Shown here: positions 26,438-37,200 of the stretch, in pieces
How the letters are laid out: each line of letters opens with the position of its first letter
Numbering within the stretch: position 1 is the first letter of the stretch
Source of the DNA: Bradyrhizobium sp. 21
Lineage (GTDB): Bacteria; Pseudomonadota; Alphaproteobacteria; Rhizobiales; Xanthobacteraceae
Assembly (NCBI RefSeq): GCF_023073335.1
Contig: NZ_JADPJG010000032.1
Coordinates: 62,001-126,000, forward strand
Direction: 5' to 3'
Length of the DNA: 64,000 nucleotides
Program-made: the position numbers and the translations under genes
Notes under the pieces: generated by a model
Seen by the model: only the letters and a program-made list of their open reading frames with translations
Databases searched by the model: none
What the model was told of the DNA's origin: nothing

Positions 26438-26983
26438 ATGTTCCATTTCTCAAACATCGTACGTTCCGAGGGCGACCCAAAGATCATCGAGGGCGGCCCG
26501 AGCCTGAAGCAGCCTGAAGATCAGCTCGCCCGTGCGCTCGGCTGGTTCAGCATCGGGCTCGGCGCGATCGAGCTGTTTGCCGCGCGGCGCGTCACGGAGA
26601 CGTTAGGCATGGAAGGCAAGGAGACGCTTGTCCGGGCCTTCGGAGTCCGGGAGATTTTCAGCGGCATCCTCTCCCTGTCGGTCGACAAGAACGCCGGACT
26701 TTGGGCGCGGGTCGGCGGCGACGGGTTAGATGCCGCCGCCCTGTTGTCCGGACTCACGGCCGATAATCCGAAGAAGGGCAATGTCGCGCTTGCACTCCTG
26801 ATGGTCGGCGGCATCGCGATGCTCGACTATCGCGTCGCGCAAGACACCAAACCCCAGCGGCCACCGCCAGATGCACGCCGCAAGCTTTACCCCGGCCGCA
26901 GCGGGTTTCCGAAAGGAATTTCCGCGACACGCGATCGTGCCAAGGATGCCATCAACCACATCCCGGCGAATGTCAGATCCTAG
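26438..26983 (+). CDS. Conserved hypothetical membrane protein
   Basis: This 181-aa protein has about three hydrophobic stretches (ALGWFSIGLGAIELFAA, FGVREIFSGILSLS, VALALLMVGGIAMLD) and a basic hydrophilic C-terminal tail (about 145-181). It follows the zinc dehydrogenase by 15 bp and is probably co-transcribed. The pattern recalls membrane proteins near SRPBCC or cyclase genes in Bradyrhizobium relatives, but I assign no function. Confidence 0.8.
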   Translation: MFHFSNIVRSEGDPKIIEGGPSLKQPEDQLARALGWFSIGLGAIELFAARRVTETLGMEGKETLVRAFGVREIFSGILSLSVDKNAGLWARVGGDGLDAAALLSGLTADNPKKGNVALALLMVGGIAMLDYRVAQDTKPQRPPPDARRKLYPGRSGFPKGISATRDRAKDAINHIPANVRS

Positions 26984-26992
26984 AGCGGCGGC

Positions 26993-28126
26993 GTGGAACC
27001 GGACCGTCGACGATCCCGCTGGGTCGCCGCCGTCGAGCTCGGCCTGATCAGCAGCACCTTCTCGACCCTTGTCAGCCAGCTCGCCGCCGGCCGGATCGGC
27101 CGCGACGCGGCCGTCGACTGGATGACGGTCGCCGCGATTCCGGCCCGCGATTGGGCAATCAGCGCCGCTCCGTCGTGGAGCTCGATCGTCACCGGCATCG
27201 CGTTTCATCAATGGGCAGACTTTTCCTGGGCGGTGGTCTTCTTTGGTCTGCTCGGGCGTTGGACCGCCAACCTTCGCCCGCTGATGATCCTGCTGCTCGC
27301 CCTGCCCTGGGCCATGTTCTCCTCGGCGACCGAGTGGTTCCTCCTGGTCCCCTTATTTCCGTTCTGGCAGCCGTTGTTCACTCTGCAGCAGCCCTACTGG
27401 ATAGGCCTGCTCGTTCATGGCTCCTCGGCCGTGATGTATCCGCTGTTCGCCCGGCTGCGCTGGCGACGCGGCGCGGCACCGGAACGGGACGTGCGCTTCA
27501 CTAACGCCTGGACAATTGGCGCCGTGGTCGCAATCGGGCTGCTCGGAACGGCCGCGCTGTTCGGCAGCCATGGCTACGAGCCAGCGTGGATGGGTCACGA
27601 CAGGGATGGGGACCAGACCTACATCCGGCATATGACCACTCATCACGCGCAGGGCATCGAGCTTGCGCACCTAGCCGTGACACGCGCGAGCGATCCGCAT
27701 CTGCAAAAGCTCGCCATGCTGATGGTCGCGAGCCAGGCCGGCGAAAACGCGATCTTCGAAAACTGGTGGTTGAGCTGGTTTGATACGGAGATGCCGGATT
27801 GCACCGCTCAAGAGCGCGCCACGATGGCGGGCTTCCTGACGCCGGACGAAATGCGGCACGTCAGGGCCGCGCCGCCCGACCGGTTCGACCAGATCTTCGT
27901 CGAGATGATGACCCGGCATCACAAGGGCGCGGTAAAAATGGCCGATCAGATGTGGCGCAGCCGTGGCGATCCGCGCTTGCGCATCATGGCTCACGCCATA
28001 CGCCACGAGCAGCAAGGCGAAATCGCCTTGATGGACGGCGTCAGTGGCACTGTCGCCGTGGCGACCGCTTTCAGCAACATGATGAACGATAACGTCAACG
28101 CTCGATCAGGAAACTCGGCGCAGTAG
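26993..28126 (+). CDS. Membrane protein with C-terminal DUF305 domain
   Basis: This 377-aa protein starts at GTG 26993, 9 bp after the previous stop. The N-terminal half (about 1-200) has several hydrophobic helices. The C-terminal half is a DUF305 four-helix domain with the paired motifs RHMTTHHAQGIELAHLA and MMTRHHKGAVKMADQ. DUF305 proteins are ferritin-like in fold and often lie near metal or redox genes; their function is unsettled. Attachment to a polytopic N-terminus of this size is less common than small secreted DUF305 proteins. Confidence 0.85.
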   Translation: MEPDRRRSRWVAAVELGLISSTFSTLVSQLAAGRIGRDAAVDWMTVAAIPARDWAISAAPSWSSIVTGIAFHQWADFSWAVVFFGLLGRWTANLRPLMILLLALPWAMFSSATEWFLLVPLFPFWQPLFTLQQPYWIGLLVHGSSAVMYPLFARLRWRRGAAPERDVRFTNAWTIGAVVAIGLLGTAALFGSHGYEPAWMGHDRDGDQTYIRHMTTHHAQGIELAHLAVTRASDPHLQKLAMLMVASQAGENAIFENWWLSWFDTEMPDCTAQERATMAGFLTPDEMRHVRAAPPDRFDQIFVEMMTRHHKGAVKMADQMWRSRGDPRLRIMAHAIRHEQQGEIALMDGVSGTVAVATAFSNMMNDNVNARSGNSAQ

Positions 28127-28552
28127 GACCCTCGGAGCTCCTGCCGCGTCAATCTATGCTCCGTCGATGCACGTCACCGCGAATTGTCAAATGCCAATGA
28201 CCGGTCACGATGGCTTCCTCCAGACGGACGCGCGTGCTGCGCCAACGGGATGACAGATGCAACCAGGCTTCGCCGGCCTGGTCGAGGTCTCACCGGGAGG
28301 CCTCAAGCTGCTTGCAGCTATGCCCACCACCATCGGTCACCTCGAGTCTCATCAGATGCTCGCGAGCGCGCGCGAGCGGCCGCCGTCGCACTTCTAATTA
28401 ATGAGATCAACCAAGGGCAGTTTGGTACTGGTCTTCGAATTCATCCGGGCCGAAATCACCCGCCTTCTGATTGACGACGAGCTTGGCGAGACCACGTCCT
28501 CGGAGCGGACTTCGCAGGGACAGCGTATCTCCGTCAGATCCGTGTCAAGAGC

Positions 28553-28741
28553 TCAGCTGTCAGCGGGAAGCAGGCTCTCGAGCTTCATCGGATCGACTCC
28601 ATGCTCGGGTTCGGCGAATTCACGGACGCTGGCGATCACCAAGGCGGACAGCTTTCCGAGCGCTTCAACGTAGTCCGCGGTGTGGTTGGCGCTGCTTAGG
28701 AACCGGAAAAACAGGAGCTCAATACAAGGAGGGTCATACAC
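28553..28741 (-). CDS. Small ORF or gene remnant with coding-like composition
   Basis: This 62-codon minus-strand ORF begins at GTG. From residue 18 onward its codons end mostly in G or C and it reads as a plausible helix (ADYVEALGKLSALVIASVRE, then MKLESLLPADS). The first 17 residues look non-native, so it may be a truncated 3' gene end. I recognise no family. It diverges from the giant-protein cluster across the inverted repeat at 28744-28779. Confidence 0.35.
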   Translation of the reverse strand: MYDPPCIELLFFRFLSSANHTADYVEALGKLSALVIASVREFAEPEHGVDPMKLESLLPADS

Positions 28742-28743
28742 AC

Positions 28744-28779
28744 CTTTACATTGCTGAATAAGAAAACTACAATGTAAAG
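28744..28779 (+). promoter_or_regulatory. Strong sigma70-like promoter inside a perfect inverted repeat
   Basis: CTTTACATTG (28744-28753) and CAATGTAAAG (28770-28779) are perfect 10-bp inverted arms with a 16-bp spacer. On the plus strand they contain TTTACA (-35, 28745-28750), exactly 17 bases, then TACAAT (-10, 28768-28773), each 5 of 6 to consensus. A repressor bound to the dyad would cover both hexamers. Transcription would start near 28780, giving a leader of about 130 nt before the Hint-protein gene. Confidence 0.65.
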
Positions 28780-28909
28780 CTTACGGACCATTGTCGCGGG
28801 TGGCACACCGCCTCCAGGTCATGCTGTGCGCAGCAAGGCCGGGCGGCGCGTGTGGTTTGCCATTTTTCCTGCGCACGCTGGACCGGTATGCTGAAGGGGA
28901 GGATCCCGA

Positions 28910-30559
28910 GTGCCAGCCAACATCTCGCTGCCCGATTCCGCGCGTCATGCGCTCACCGCCCTAATGGGCCAGTTGCCCCCCGATGTGCCGACCTCACTCG
29001 ACCCAGCAAATTCTCTGCACCGCGACGCGATCACGGCAGCGCTGAACGCCGCCGGCCGCGATGCCACGCGCTATCCGGCGCTGCATGGCGCCACCGCGGG
29101 CGGCCATCAGCCCGACCATCTCGTCATCGCCGACATGGGGCAGGATACCCAGGCGCGAGCCACCGCCATGGTGCTGCACGCAGCGAATGGACCGACCCTG
29201 TTGCAAGGCGGCACGCTATTCGTGTCGAACAGCAAAACCGGCGAATTGCTGGCGGCCGGCGCCAACAGCAACGTGCAGGAGGGCTTCATGCCGGTGTCGA
29301 CCGACACGGCGAACGCGAAGCCGCCGACGGGAGATGAGATGTCCGTTCTGGCGATCCATCATTCGGTGACGCCGGACCACCAGGTTCGTTTCACCGCGAT
29401 CGCCAACACGGCACGCGCCGGGCTGAAGGGTATCGGTCCGGACAACATCAATGTCTCCTTGCCGACCCAGACTCCGAAAAACGGAAGGTGGCTCATCATC
29501 GCGGTCGGTCGCAAGCCGCTCTGGATCAAGAACGTAGACGCCGACTACTGGTACACTGAGCCGGACAATGTGGAGGGGTCTCCTTACCTGATCGTGCCCT
29601 TTGCCGGCACATGCCAGATGCCCTACCAGGTGAAGGGGACCGCAGGGTCGCCGATCGCCGGCGCGGTCTATAGCAGCGTGATTTATTTCGTCACGTCGAG
29701 CACCCAAACCGTCAACCTTTATACCCCGGCGGCCACGGTTGCCGCGAAGATCATCCTGACAAATCCAAATCTGATCACCTGGAACTTCCCCTATGATCAG
29801 AAGTCCTACAAGGACACGGGCTCGCTGGTCTACAATCCGCAAGCGTTAGTGAACGAGAAAATCTCCTATTTCTTCTTCAAGTTCACGGTGCCGATCCAGT
29901 CTCCGCCGATGCCGGATCAGCCCTTCACGGTCTGTAGCGTCAATACACCGGGCGACAAGAGCCCGAACTGCAAGATCATCCCGAACGTCATGTTCTGGTG
30001 GCATTGTCTCGACGAGAAAACCCAGGTGACGATGGCCGGCGGCAATAAACTGGCGCTTGCCGAGATCGACAACTCGCACCGCGTGGTGACCGACCTCAAG
30101 GGCGGCACGCTCGGCGTCGAGGCGACGACAACGGGGATGCACACCGGCCAGCAGAGCCAGCGCGGCGCGGACGCGGTGTACCGGCTACAGACAAAATCCG
30201 GCTTCGAACTGATTGGCAGTGGTCTGCATGCCATTGTCACGACCGACGGGCTCTGTGCCCTGTGCGATCTGAAACCCGACGCACAGGTCATCACGGAGCG
30301 AGGACCAGACGCGGTTGCGTCGTGTCAGGCAATTACCTGGCAAGGCAGGCTGGTCAATCTGAAGCTGGGCAACGAACAAGACGCGATCAGCGCCGACACG
30401 ATCGGGACCTATTTCGCCAACGGCATACTTGTCGGCGATCATCTGGCCATGCACCGCGACCGCCGCCGCATCCACATGGAGGTCGACAACTCGCGCAATG
30501 GCGTCCCCGCCGCACTGAAGACCGATTACGCCAGCGCCGTCTCCGACATCCAGTACTGA
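28910..30559 (+). CDS. Hint-domain (autoprocessing) protein
   Basis: This 549-aa protein starts at GTG with GGGGAGG seven bases upstream. The N-terminal 360 residues are beta-rich with no family I recognise (regions such as NGRWLIIAVGRKPLWIKN and SPYLIVPFAGTC). Residues about 366-525 match a Hint module: block-A cysteine in HCLDEKTQVTMAGG, repeated LAEID/VVTD strands, a block-F-like SGLHAIVTTDGLCALCDL and a terminal ANGILVGDH. Hint domains cleave or ligate protein chains. The canonical final His-Asn is not present, so side-specific cleavage is more likely than splicing. There is no Sec signal. It is first of the giant-protein cluster. Confidence 0.75.
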   Translation: MPANISLPDSARHALTALMGQLPPDVPTSLDPANSLHRDAITAALNAAGRDATRYPALHGATAGGHQPDHLVIADMGQDTQARATAMVLHAANGPTLLQGGTLFVSNSKTGELLAAGANSNVQEGFMPVSTDTANAKPPTGDEMSVLAIHHSVTPDHQVRFTAIANTARAGLKGIGPDNINVSLPTQTPKNGRWLIIAVGRKPLWIKNVDADYWYTEPDNVEGSPYLIVPFAGTCQMPYQVKGTAGSPIAGAVYSSVIYFVTSSTQTVNLYTPAATVAAKIILTNPNLITWNFPYDQKSYKDTGSLVYNPQALVNEKISYFFFKFTVPIQSPPMPDQPFTVCSVNTPGDKSPNCKIIPNVMFWWHCLDEKTQVTMAGGNKLALAEIDNSHRVVTDLKGGTLGVEATTTGMHTGQQSQRGADAVYRLQTKSGFELIGSGLHAIVTTDGLCALCDLKPDAQVITERGPDAVASCQAITWQGRLVNLKLGNEQDAISADTIGTYFANGILVGDHLAMHRDRRRIHMEVDNSRNGVPAALKTDYASAVSDIQY

Positions 30560-30701
30560 TCATGTTGCCGCGAGACGACCGTAGCGCCTGAAGCGGTCGT
30601 CAGCGGGACGGACGACCGCGCAACATTCACGAGAGGAAGGCCGCGGCGCCCGGCGCCGTGGGGGAAGCGGCGGAATCTACCGACGAAAAAAGGAAACTCA
30701 G

Positions 30702-33700
30702 ATGGCGAAGGTGACGTTTCAGGGGATCACCTATCAGTCGCCATGGTTTCCGCGACCTGCGTTCGGCCCGATCGGCCTGACCGTCACGGTGGATGCACTG
30801 ACAGACCCCAACCCGAAGCTCGCCATCCGGCTACGCGACGGGCAGAACCCGCTCAAAACCGTCACAGGCGACCCCGGCGAGAACTCGCTGACGCTCATTC
30901 CCGATGCGCCGCTGTCGAACCTGCGCGGAGCTTTCGTCGACGCGCAATGGTTCACCGGCTCGCTGAACTGGTCGGATCCACAGCAATATTCTTCCTCTGT
31001 CGTCATCACCGACGTGCCGACCTTGGCCGAAGGCTCTCTCAGCGACGAGCTGACGCAATTCTGGTTGAGCTGGCGCTATCCAGACAGCTACGTCCCGGGG
31101 ATCGGCGCGCAAGCGATGGTGTACAACTCCAATCCGTTGACATACGTCGGCTATGCCCAGCTGCAAGGCGTCTCCGGCGTCGTCGCGCTCAACAACGGCG
31201 TGGTGCCAGCGCCGGGTGCCTTTGTGCAACTGCAACTGATGGCCCCGATCAATGGCATAGCGTTTGCCGCACCGTTTACCATGGGACCGGTAATGCAGGT
31301 TTACGACATTCCGGTCGCAGGCCCGATCGTCACCTCGGCCGACTATGACGGCCGTACTGTGCAGGTCGTCTGGACGCCGCCGGCGATTCCCGACGGTAGC
31401 ACCAAATTCCTCGCCGGCGAGATCGGCCTCGATCTGGTAATCCGGTCGACTGGCACCAATGCGCTCAGTCTCAGCGTCGGCGCCGGCCCCGGCGGTGGGA
31501 TCGCCGAAGTCGGTGTCTTCGATACAGCCAGGAGCTGGATTGCCGGCGGCCGGACGCGCTTCGGCAACATCGTCGGCCCCGTTGTCGCTTCGGCCGCACC
31601 GCTGCTGACATCGAGCCCAACCCTTGCGGCGATCACCGTCACACCGACCGCGATCACCGCAACCGCGACGCTACCGGCGTCGGCGCCCGCTGGCACCAAG
31701 ATCATGGTCGATCTGCTGTCGAGCGGCCGGCTGATCAAGGAAGTGACCGCCGCCGGCACGGCGGTATCGGTGCCGATCAACGCCGCCGGCATCGGCGATC
31801 TCGGTCTTGTGGCCTATGCGCAACTCGCCGCCACCTCGCAATTGCCCGCTCTGACCGGACCACGCTCGGCGCCGTTCCGCGTCGCCGCTATCGCACCAAC
31901 CTTCACCGGCATCACGGTAACCCCGGCCGCCAACGGCACCGACTGGACGTTGACCATCAACTGGAGCTATCCGCCGCCGGCAGGCGATATCTCGACCCAG
32001 ACGCTGGTGTTGAAGGACTCAAACGGCGGCACGACGTTCACCTTCAGCGCGGACGGCCCGCTGACCACCTATACGCGCGCGGTGCCGATAAACTCCGTCT
32101 CCGGCATGCTCGTCTATACGCTGACACTGACGGCGGCGACTGCCTCCAGCACGCTGCCGGTTGCCACGCAGACAATCAACTTTGCCGCGGCGAGCTTCGT
32201 TTCCGCGACCAGTGCGCGCGACAGCATAAACGCCAGTTGGACCGCGCCCGCCGCCGGACCGGTCTCGGCCTACCGGCTGCGCCTGCTCGACCTTTCCGCT
32301 GCGACGCCGGTCATCGTCGCTACGGTCGAGACCGGAGCGACGGAGGCCTCCTTTGGCTTCGGCATCGGTGCCGTCGAGAGCGGAAATCTCGGTCTCGATC
32401 TCGTCATCCTCAATGGCCCGGTGACCTTCTATGCCAAGCCTGACGGCACGCCAAAGACCGTCGCCAAACTGCTGACGACGGCGCCAACCGGCCTGCTCGC
32501 CACCACTTCGGAGGCAAGCAAGACAACCATCACCTGGAACGCGATCGCGCAGTCGACCTATCTCATCGCCTTCGCCGACGGCTCGGCGAGCGTGACGACC
32601 GCGAGTAACAGTCTGCTGCTGGCCAGAACGCTCGTCCTAACGGATCGGTTGCAGTTGACGGTGCAGGCGCAGGCAATCGCCAACGGCGTGACAGTCACCG
32701 GACCGGCCTCGCTGCCGCTACAGGTGCCGACCGCCGCGCCGAAACTGCTGGCGGCTGACACCGACGGCGCGAGCATCAGCGCGAGCTGGGAGCCGGTGAC
32801 CGACAGTGTCAGCTATACCGTCTCCCTGATGGGCAATGGCGCCGTGATCAAAACGGCCAACACCACCGGCGCCGAGATCAATTTTCCCGTCACGCTGACC
32901 ACTGACAAGCAGCCCTACGCGATCATCGTCCGTGCGGTCACGCCGGCAGGAACGGGCCTGCCGTCCGATCCGCTGCTGGTGTTTCGTACTGCGTGGTTCG
33001 TCTCGACGGAGCCGCCGTCGCAGGCGGTGCAACATCTGTTGCCCGCGAGCGATCTCAACTTTGCCGCCGCGCCGATCACGCTCTACGTACCACCCCTGGG
33101 GCCGGCAACGTTTGCGCCGCCCGCTGCGGTCGGCGCCTTCCAGCTGTCGCTCAATACCGACGAGGCAACCAAGACGGCGCTGCCCTACCTTTTGAGCTTC
33201 GCCGCCAGCAGCAATGTCTGGACATTTCCAAAAAGCGATGCATCGCCGATCCGCTCCCAGGTCAAGAGCGATTATATCGCGTTCCTGAAAGCGGTGGAAG
33301 AAGCCGGCGCCGCGCCTTGGGGCATTGCGTTGATGCAGCAGTTGATCGCCCGCTGGATGCCGCAGACCTTCGCCGAGATTCCCTATTATGCCTTTGGCCT
33401 CGAGCTCGGCAACGGCAACGGCACCGGCAGCATCGACCTCAGACCTGGGTTTGTTCTGCGGATCGGCGCGGCCAATTACGTCAATGCCTGGTCCGGCGAT
33501 CAGCCGTCTTTTCTGAACGGCTTTGCGGGCGGTCCGGTGATGGATTTCGACATCGGCGATGCGGTCGCAGGCAATGGCGGCTGGACGGTCTCCGCCGATG
33601 CCTTGATGTCGCGGTTGGTGGCATCGGGCGCCGTCACCGTGATGGCGCCAACCACCGACATCGGCAACAATCAGGCCGCCGGCGTCGCGGAGGCGGCGGA

Positions 33701-34217
33701 CATGTTCTTTACCGGCTTCATGCAGCCCTTCTACCGGCTGTTCTTTCCCGGCACGCTGCTCAATCCAACCTCGATGGGAAACCTGGCGCCCGACGCCAAT
33801 TTCGCGCTCGCCGCGGCCGATACCTACAAGCATCTGAGCGAAAGCACGCCGATACCGAGCGCGAATTCGACTGTGGTCTATTTCCGCGGTCGCGCGGTGG
33901 TGCGGGTGATGATGCGGGTCAGCGTCAACGGCGTCGAAGCGGTCGTGCCTGTCGGCACCACCGTCGGCAATTTGCTCGATCGCTGCGGCAGCAGGCCGCC
34001 GGCAACGGCATTGCATCTGACCGGGCTGCGGCTCGACCGTTCCGGCGGGCCGGCGCTGGCCATCGTCAGTGCGACGCCGTTACCGCCGCCGCTGATCTAC
34101 CCTACCGGTCAGCGCTATCAGGTCCGGCTCGACTGGGCGGCAATGGCAACCTTTGGCGGCCCTTTCAGCGCGCTCGACCTTGCCGTTCTGCCCGGAGACA
34201 GGATCAGCTTTCCATGA
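30702..34217 (+). CDS. Large FN3-like repeat protein
   Basis: This 1171-aa protein has several fibronectin-III-like beta sandwiches between about 200 and 760, seen as recurrent TITWNA / SASWEPV / LTINWSYPPP strands each followed by an ExYxL-type strand and loop. A distinct C-terminal region (about 770-1171) contains helical FLKAVEEAGAAPWG and a possible beta-grasp-like NGVEAVVPVGTTVGNLLDRCG. It has a good Shine-Dalgarno (AAAAGGAAA) and no signal peptide. Its stop overlaps the next ATG (ATGA). It looks like a structural or binding component of an assembly; the function is unknown. Confidence 0.8.
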   Translation: MAKVTFQGITYQSPWFPRPAFGPIGLTVTVDALTDPNPKLAIRLRDGQNPLKTVTGDPGENSLTLIPDAPLSNLRGAFVDAQWFTGSLNWSDPQQYSSSVVITDVPTLAEGSLSDELTQFWLSWRYPDSYVPGIGAQAMVYNSNPLTYVGYAQLQGVSGVVALNNGVVPAPGAFVQLQLMAPINGIAFAAPFTMGPVMQVYDIPVAGPIVTSADYDGRTVQVVWTPPAIPDGSTKFLAGEIGLDLVIRSTGTNALSLSVGAGPGGGIAEVGVFDTARSWIAGGRTRFGNIVGPVVASAAPLLTSSPTLAAITVTPTAITATATLPASAPAGTKIMVDLLSSGRLIKEVTAAGTAVSVPINAAGIGDLGLVAYAQLAATSQLPALTGPRSAPFRVAAIAPTFTGITVTPAANGTDWTLTINWSYPPPAGDISTQTLVLKDSNGGTTFTFSADGPLTTYTRAVPINSVSGMLVYTLTLTAATASSTLPVATQTINFAAASFVSATSARDSINASWTAPAAGPVSAYRLRLLDLSAATPVIVATVETGATEASFGFGIGAVESGNLGLDLVILNGPVTFYAKPDGTPKTVAKLLTTAPTGLLATTSEASKTTITWNAIAQSTYLIAFADGSASVTTASNSLLLARTLVLTDRLQLTVQAQAIANGVTVTGPASLPLQVPTAAPKLLAADTDGASISASWEPVTDSVSYTVSLMGNGAVIKTANTTGAEINFPVTLTTDKQPYAIIVRAVTPAGTGLPSDPLLVFRTAWFVSTEPPSQAVQHLLPASDLNFAAAPITLYVPPLGPATFAPPAAVGAFQLSLNTDEATKTALPYLLSFAASSNVWTFPKSDASPIRSQVKSDYIAFLKAVEEAGAAPWGIALMQQLIARWMPQTFAEIPYYAFGLELGNGNGTGSIDLRPGFVLRIGAANYVNAWSGDQPSFLNGFAGGPVMDFDIGDAVAGNGGWTVSADALMSRLVASGAVTVMAPTTDIGNNQAAGVAEAADMFFTGFMQPFYRLFFPGTLLNPTSMGNLAPDANFALAAADTYKHLSESTPIPSANSTVVYFRGRAVVRVMMRVSVNGVEAVVPVGTTVGNLLDRCGSRPPATALHLTGLRLDRSGGPALAIVSATPLPPPLIYPTGQRYQVRLDWAAMATFGGPFSALDLAVLPGDRISFP

Positions 34218-37200
34218 CCGCGGTCGCTTTCAACCGGATCGGCGCGACCCGTCTGTTCAGCTCCAATGCTTCGGGCGACGCAGGCGTCACCGGCTATTGG
34301 ACCGGCTATCTTGCAAGCGCGACCCTCACGTTGCCGTCGACGCTCGATCTTGCGACCACCTGGAATGATATCGGCGGCACCTATTTATTTCTCAGCGCCA
34401 CGCCAGCCGATCCCGCAACGTTCGCCGTCGCGCTCGCCACATGGCTGCCGGTCATCACCAGGGCGGGGCCGCCGCGCCTGCTATGGCTGATCAATCCGGC
34501 CGACCCGCCGGGCTACTGGCGCGCAGTGACCTGGTATGCGGTCGCCTCCGGTCCGCCGAGCGCGCCGGACTGGACGACATTCGGGATCTGGGCTTTCAGC
34601 CTCGGCACATACGGTTTGCGCATCGCCGCCGGTACCACCTTGACGCTCGATCAGTCCGTGCCGGCGAAGGTGATGATCGCGGCCGGCAGCGCCACGATCG
34701 CAGCCCCCGGCGCCCAGTTCCGGCCCGCCGCCGCGACCACGCTGCCGTTTCAGGGCAGCTCGATCGGGGCGTGGAGCGGCACCTTCGCAGTCAGCGGCAG
34801 CGATCTCGCCGACCTCGGCGTCGAGTTGCGCTACGCGATCCGCACCAGCCGCAAACCAGCGGATCCGCGCATCTGCCCGGTCTCGATGAAGATTATGGGC
34901 GACCTGAGCGCCCCCTCCACGCTCGCCATCGCTTGGGATCCCCTGCATCCGCAGATGCGCGGCCGTAGCGAACTGCGCTTCGTCGCGCCGTTCCCCAGCA
35001 TCGCTGCCGGCTTCGTATCGCAGCGCGGCTACAAAACCACGCTGCAGCCGGCTGCGGTTGCCGCGCCCTTGACGACGGGCGGCTTCATGTTCTGCCGCTG
35101 CGCCTCGCACCTGTCTTCGAATGCCGACATCGCCTCGGAATTCGATCTCTATAGCCTTGCGCCGGACGGCGCCTATGCGCTGACAGTCGTGCCGCCAAGC
35201 GGCGGCGCCGGGCCCGGGCTGGTCGATCAACTGATGCTCGGCATGTCCGGGCTGGAGACGATTCAGCTGGCGCCCTCAAGCAGCACGCTCGTGGTATTCG
35301 ATGCCGGCCAGCCGGCGTTCGCGCCATCGGTCGCGCTCGACGGCACGTTGCCCGGCAGCGATGAAGCGCTGCTGACGAGCGTAGCGACAACCGCGTGGAT
35401 CTCGGTGATGCCGTCGGCGGCAGGCAATCCCGGGCTCTATTATTACGCGCAACCGCGCCAGTCGCCGCTGTTTTCCGGCATCGCGGACGGAGCGATGCCG
35501 TATCAGCAGGTTCCGGCGGCGCAACTGCCCGCGCTGCCGGGTAGCAGCCAACCGAGACCGGTCAGCTACCCTGTCGGCGCCTACGCGGGGGTGGCGGCAT
35601 CGCAGGCCACGGCGGCGCGCGCGCTGGAGACCGCAGCGCTTGTGCCCAAGCGGCGCCTGCAGATCACACAACCGGCCCAGCATCTTGCCATGGCGCCCGC
35701 GACCGACACCCTCGCCGTCACGCCGCAGGGCCTCCTCATCGAGATCAATGACACGCAATCGGCGATCAGCGAGGTTATCATCGCCAGCCTGCCGGACACG
35801 GATACGCCGTCGCTGGCGTTTGCCAATCCAAACGCGGCCTTTACGGCCGCGTTGTTTGCCAATCAGCGGTTCTTCGTCGTCGCCAATCCCACACTGTTGG
35901 CGACGGCCGCGACTTGCGTGCCGCCTTTCGCACTCAATCTCGACGGCTGGCGTTTCCAGTTCGATCCGAGCCTGTGGCGCACCGGTGACGATCCGACGAT
36001 GATGGTGTGGAAATATGCCAATCGTTCGTTGGTCGACCTCGCAGCCGACGGCGCCGCCTGGGGCTGGCCGGAGGCTGCCATCCCTGCAGGGGGTAGCCTG
36101 AACGCGACATGGCAGCGGCTCGACGCCTATATCGCCGACGCCCGCGACATCGCCGCGAAAGATCCGACGAGCCCGATCGGCGCTTTCTATCGCGATGTGT
36201 TGATCGATCCCGGCTGGAACGGTGTGCTGTTCCTCAACGCGCCGATCGGCCTCGGCACGTTGCCGCCGGCGCTGACCTTTCTGGCAGCCGGCATCGATGC
36301 CAGCCGGTTCTTCGCGCACCACATCGGCGTCGGGCTGACCCCGTTCGACTCCAGCAGCAATCCGATCAAGCTGAAGCAGAGTAGCGTTTTTGGGCTGATC
36401 AACTACGTCGACCCGGTTGACCTCGTGATCGCACAGACGACGCCCTTCGCCTTCAAGACGATGCAGTTGAAGGCACAATTTGCCAACGCGCATCTGAATG
36501 GCTTTTCGTGCCGGATCGAACTGGCGCTGAACCGGCTGTTCGGCGCACCGCTGCTGATGATTGACGCGCAGCACGGCAACAATCTGGTCGTTTCCGGCAG
36601 TCTGCAAAACTCCTCCGGCTCTCCTGCCTACGCCTTCGGGCTCTCGGGCCAGAACCGCTTCAATGCCAGCAACACCGCGCTTGCGGTGGTTGAAATCGCC
36701 TCGTTGCGCATCGAGACGCAAGCCAATCCGGCGCCCGGCCACGTCAGCTGCAGCTTCGTGCTCGGCGGCAAGTTGCAGTTTCTCGATGTCGAGGGTTTCG
36801 ATCTCTTCAGCTATGGCGGCGCGCCGACGCCGCCGGACGAACTGGCGCCGCCGCCAAGTTTCCTGATCTTCAGCCAGCTGGCGCTGACGCTCGATTTCGC
36901 CACGACGGCTCCGACGGTGCAGAGCTGGAGCGCCAACGAGACCGGCATCGCCTTCGACATCGTCAACAGCGTGGCGCGCGATGACAGTCTGGTCAATTGC
37001 TTCCCCGTCACCGTGCGTAGCCTCGTTACCAGCCCAGACCTGACGCCGCTCAGCGATACCGCGACGGGTCTTGCGCCCGAGGACATGGGCTATCTATCGG
37101 TGTCGGCGCCTTTCGACCAGATGCCGATGACGCCAACTTGGTACGGGCTCGTGATGTCGCTCGATCTCGGCAGCCTCGGCGCGCTCGCCAGTGGCGTTGG

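Larger units (their letters stand above)
28127..28909. other. Intergenic region before the giant-protein cluster
   Basis: This 783-bp stretch is richer in A+T near its right end. It holds a 10-bp palindrome TGACCGGTCA (28198-28207), a coding-like minus-strand fragment (28553-28741) and a promoter within an inverted repeat (28744-28779). Other short ORFs here conflict with each other and look spurious. Confidence 0.5.

Noticed and set aside
28401..28673. 90-codon plus-strand ORF before the giant cluster
   Set aside because: The first part reads plausibly but most of it is antisense to a more coding-like minus-strand stretch, and there is no start signal.
32993..34213. 400-codon N-terminal extension of the 1150-aa protein
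   Set aside because: It lies within the FN3-like gene in another frame and has shadow composition; ATG 34214 with an ATGA overlap is the natural start.
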